This document shows positions 32,837 to 35,109 of a stretch of DNA of 35,109 nt, in pieces; positions within the stretch are counted from its first letter, which is position 1; each line of letters starts with the position of its first letter. The notes under the pieces are model-generated. The model was not told the origin of the DNA. It saw only the letters and a program-made list of their open reading frames with translations, and ran no database searches. A program made the position numbers and the translations under genes. Source of the DNA: Oribacterium sp. (GTDB taxonomy: Bacteria; Bacillota_A; Clostridia; Lachnospirales; Lachnospiraceae); contig JAGAXP010000251.1 of the NCBI GenBank assembly GCA_017940955.1, positions 1-35,109 of the forward strand, read 5' to 3'.

Positions 32837-34171
32837 TTATCTTGATCTCTTGATGAATGTTGTGATCCATCCTGCGAGAACTGCCATTGCTGCAAGGAAG
32901 CAAAGACCTGAAACCATCATGAAACTGTTGTCTCCGGTTCTGGTAGCTCCTCTTACTGCGCCGAGAACCTGACCTACAGGGCTGTCCTCAACGAGATCAC
33001 GGGCTGCTCCAAGTACCTGACCTACAGGACCGTCCTCAATAGCATCTCTTACTGCTCCAAGAACACTTCCTCCCGGCTCGGATGATGCATCGTTGCTATC
33101 ATTATATTCTTCACTGTCATTCCAATCTGATCTGTGTGAACCGTCGCTGCTTGTTGTTGTGGTTGAACTGCCTGAATTATTGCTTCCGCTTGACTTTCTA
33201 TAGTGGTTCTCAAACAATGCTATATCTGCAAGTGTTGTACCCTTATAAGTAGTTCTTGTAGCTTCAAGCTTTCCATCCTTCTTCTCAACTACTACCTTGA
33301 TGGTATACATGGTTCCATCATAAGTGAAGTTTGGAAGTCCGTCATTTTCCTCGACAATACTATATGTATATGTACCTTCCTTCTCATAGTACATATTACC
33401 AAACTCGTACTCACCAACACCTGTTGTGATGGTCTTAACTCCGTCAACGCTTCCCTCAGGCATCGGATATGTCTTATCACTTGCCTTCATTGAGAAACGG
33501 AACTTTGCATCATCAGGTGCAGTGCCTTCATCACTAATTACAACCTTCTTTACAGGAGGGTCTGAAAAACATGGCTCATATATATTGATAAACTCGATAT
33601 CCTGTTTTGCTTTTTCATCTTTGTTCTTATAAGCAAGTACAGTAGCTTCAAGATTATAATCTTTATCATTACGAACAGCTACGATAACCTTATAAACCGT
33701 ATCATCATATACATACGCATCTGTGTTACCGCTGATCTGTCTTACTTCATACTCATAGTAACCGGGCTCTACGAATCCCTTTGGCTCTACATATCCGCCT
33801 GTCTCTCCTGCTGCTTCTGATTCATATGCAGCTGACGGATCATACTCAGCTGAAGGATCATATGCAGCTGACGGATCTTCAGTTGGAGCTGTTCCTCCGG
33901 CTGTAGAAGTCATCTTAAAAGAACCCTTAACTGTCTCGCCCTTCTTGGCATACAGTGTTATAGAATCCTGATCAAATTCCGGTGCTCCGTCAATGGGCGT
34001 TATGGTTACAGTCACATCTTCAGATGATGCCTTTTCGCCCTTCATCGTAACACTGAAAGGAACTTCTGTGTCTACTTTATATTCCGCTGCAAATGCACTC
34101 ATACTGAGGAGTAACGCAAACAGCATTACCATGAATGCTCCTATATAGTTTTTTCTTAATACTCTACTCAT
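32837..34171 (-). CDS. FctA-like pilin subunit with repeated VLGA tail (copy 2)
   Basis: The 444-residue protein is a paralogue of the pilin at 20551: same signal peptide pattern (NYIGAFMVMLFALLLS), two isopeptide-type domains, Ser/Thr/Asp linker, and the tail VLGAVRDAIEDG, VLGAARDLVEDS, VLGAVRGATRTGD, hydrophobic helix and KRSR. It differs by an insertion in the first domain made of short repeats (DPSAAYDPSAEYDPSAAY, near residues 100-117). It lies between two class B sortase genes, 17 bases after one and 85 before the other, so it is probably their dedicated substrate. The start has an AGGAGG-type site upstream. Confidence 0.82.
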   Translation of the reverse strand: MSRVLRKNYIGAFMVMLFALLLSMSAFAAEYKVDTEVPFSVTMKGEKASSEDVTVTITPIDGAPEFDQDSITLYAKKGETVKGSFKMTSTAGGTAPTEDPSAAYDPSAEYDPSAAYESEAAGETGGYVEPKGFVEPGYYEYEVRQISGNTDAYVYDDTVYKVIVAVRNDKDYNLEATVLAYKNKDEKAKQDIEFINIYEPCFSDPPVKKVVISDEGTAPDDAKFRFSMKASDKTYPMPEGSVDGVKTITTGVGEYEFGNMYYEKEGTYTYSIVEENDGLPNFTYDGTMYTIKVVVEKKDGKLEATRTTYKGTTLADIALFENHYRKSSGSNNSGSSTTTTSSDGSHRSDWNDSEEYNDSNDASSEPGGSVLGAVRDAIEDGPVGQVLGAARDLVEDSPVGQVLGAVRGATRTGDNSFMMVSGLCFLAAMAVLAGWITTFIKRSR

Positions 34172-34187
34172 CCTTTGCGAGCCTCCT

Positions 34188-34937
34188 CTAACCAGTTTGC
34201 TCAGTCGGTACCATTCGTCCCAATACTACTGCTCTTCCATTAGTCTGAGCATCAACACATGTCGACAAGCTGATGATCTGATCATCTGCCGTGACATTAA
34301 TATCCCTATAATGTGTAGCTGTTTCCTTTACGTAAGCCTGGAACCCTTCCATATCTTCTATCGCATTTTCTACATGATAGATGTACTTGTCATATGCGTC
34401 ACATTCTATCAATGCATATAACTCTAAATCGTAGGTCCTGTCAGGCAGGTAAAGCTTTCCTGTCCGGTGTCTGTTGAAGTAACCTTCATCTATGAACTCC
34501 ATGACGTCACCAAACATACCGCCATTGTCCATGTGGTGTCCGTACAAAAGATTGTAGGGATCACTGAAATCTGCTTTATTCTTATACGATACAAATATCG
34601 CTCCGGAAAGTGAGAACTCTCCGTATACATCTTTATTTACATACTCCATATCATCGATGCCCTGAAGAACAGGATAGTCGATATGGGTATCATCAACGGT
34701 TAACCAGGCTTTAACGTCCTTATTGATTCTTCTTAACTCTTCAAATGTAGGAGCATTATTGCCCTGAGTACCCGGCTTTAACTTCATAAGGTCACTGGAC
34801 ATGAATGCACCGCTGTAGGTTACGTACACATCCCAGAGAGAATAACCACCGTAGGCAAGCATCATGATGATCATGACCGTAGCCATAAATCCAAGTATCT
34901 GATTACCGATTCTTGCTAATGTTGCCGCCCTCTCCAT
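34188..34937 (-). CDS. Class B sortase (pilus assembly), copy 2
   Basis: Starting at the ATG at 34937 (ribosome site GGGAGG four bases away; an upstream ATG lacks one), 249 residues align along their length with the sortase at 32005. There is a membrane anchor, catalytic His in YGHHMDNGGMFGD, Cys in LSTCVD and Arg in NGRAVVLGR. Its closeness to the pilin copy 2 gene (17 bases) indicates a shared transcript. Two sortases may divide polymerisation and wall anchoring or accept the two different C-terminal signals. Confidence 0.9.
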   Translation of the reverse strand: MERAATLARIGNQILGFMATVMIIMMLAYGGYSLWDVYVTYSGAFMSSDLMKLKPGTQGNNAPTFEELRRINKDVKAWLTVDDTHIDYPVLQGIDDMEYVNKDVYGEFSLSGAIFVSYKNKADFSDPYNLLYGHHMDNGGMFGDVMEFIDEGYFNRHRTGKLYLPDRTYDLELYALIECDAYDKYIYHVENAIEDMEGFQAYVKETATHYRDINVTADDQIISLSTCVDAQTNGRAVVLGRMVPTEQTG

Positions 34938-34979
34938 CGGACCTCCCTTAAAACTTACCATCCAGAAATTTTTTATATG

Positions 34980-35016
34980 GGTGAAGCACCAAATATTTAT
35001 TATAAGGTGCTTCACC
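34980..35016. promoter_or_regulatory. 11-bp inverted repeat between the edge pilin and sortase copy 2
   Basis: GGTGAAGCACC (34980-34990) and GGTGCTTCACC (35006-35016) pair perfectly around an AT-rich 15-base loop. No proper T-tract follows on the minus strand, so it resembles the other intercistronic hairpins of the locus. Confidence 0.6.
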
Positions 35017-35058
35017 GGATTTATCTAATTAAATTTCTGTAAAAGGGTTAATTACAGA

Positions 35059-35109
35059 TTAGTCCTCGAAAGACTCTTTCTTACGAAGGAATGTAGCAGC
35101 TGCGCCACC
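35059..35109 (-). CDS. C-terminal end of another pilin (cut by window edge)
   Basis: The last 16 codons and TAA read GGAAATFLRKKESFED. This matches the sorting-signal end of the pilin at 22410 (AGSAAVTFLRKKDQFEE), so a further pilin gene with a TPTG-type end probably lies just outside the window, upstream in the same direction. Confidence 0.7.
   Translation of the reverse strand, partial: GGAAATFLRKKESFED

Overview
The window looks like chromosomal DNA of an anaerobic gut- or rumen-type Clostridia, most probably a Lachnospiraceae member. The clues are an [FeFe]-hydrogenase maturation operon (hydF-hydE-hydG with a TM1266-type regulator), Firmicutes-like ribosome binding sites and promoters, a Gram-positive lipoprotein signal, and a sortase-built pilus locus whose sorting signals read TPTG or VLGA...TGD instead of LPXTG. 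Almost every gene is on the minus strand. The exception is a small plus-strand group (Rpn-type nuclease and a HicB/HicA-like pair) lying inside the pilus locus.

Layout. 1-3650: sugar uptake and catabolism, with the start of an ABC solute-binding lipoprotein, a GH13_18 sucrose-phosphorylase-like enzyme and a P-loop kinase that may phosphorylate sucrose. The binding-protein and kinase genes share a near-identical 16-bp dyad that looks like a LacI-family operator. 4056-8560: hydrogenase maturation, transcribed TM1266 regulator -> structured RNA with two tandem terminators -> hydF -> hydE -> hydG. 8693-11007: two membrane proteins. 11240-19843: housekeeping genes (phosphoglucomutase, CCA-adding enzyme, an unknown small protein, prolyl-tRNA synthetase, chorismate synthase, a lactonase-fold beta-propeller). 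20551-35109: a pilus locus with four pilin-like genes (one cut by the window edge), a pilin-domain remnant, a 2043-residue VWA adhesin and two class B sortases.

How the parts work together. The sugar block would import and phosphorylate or phosphorolyse a sucrose-like sugar. HydE, HydF and HydG build the H-cluster of an [FeFe] hydrogenase encoded elsewhere. In the pilus locus, sortases would join isopeptide-domain pilins and the adhesin through their C-terminal signals. The sortase-pilin unit at 32005-34937 carries a diverged copy of the pilin at 20551, so the locus has grown by duplication, and a broken pilin piece (22231-22413) suggests cassette recombination.

The most unusual non-coding content is: (a) the hydF leader RNA; (b) two arrays of about 53-bp dyad repeats, one on each side of the aroC/lactonase block, with the same terminus; (c) REP-like GGGGACGG elements in four intergenic regions, including a perfect 42-bp palindrome; (d) a structured leader before proS; and (e) hairpins and short tandem repeats between the pilus genes. 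No tRNA, rRNA, CRISPR array or intact insertion sequence was recognised.
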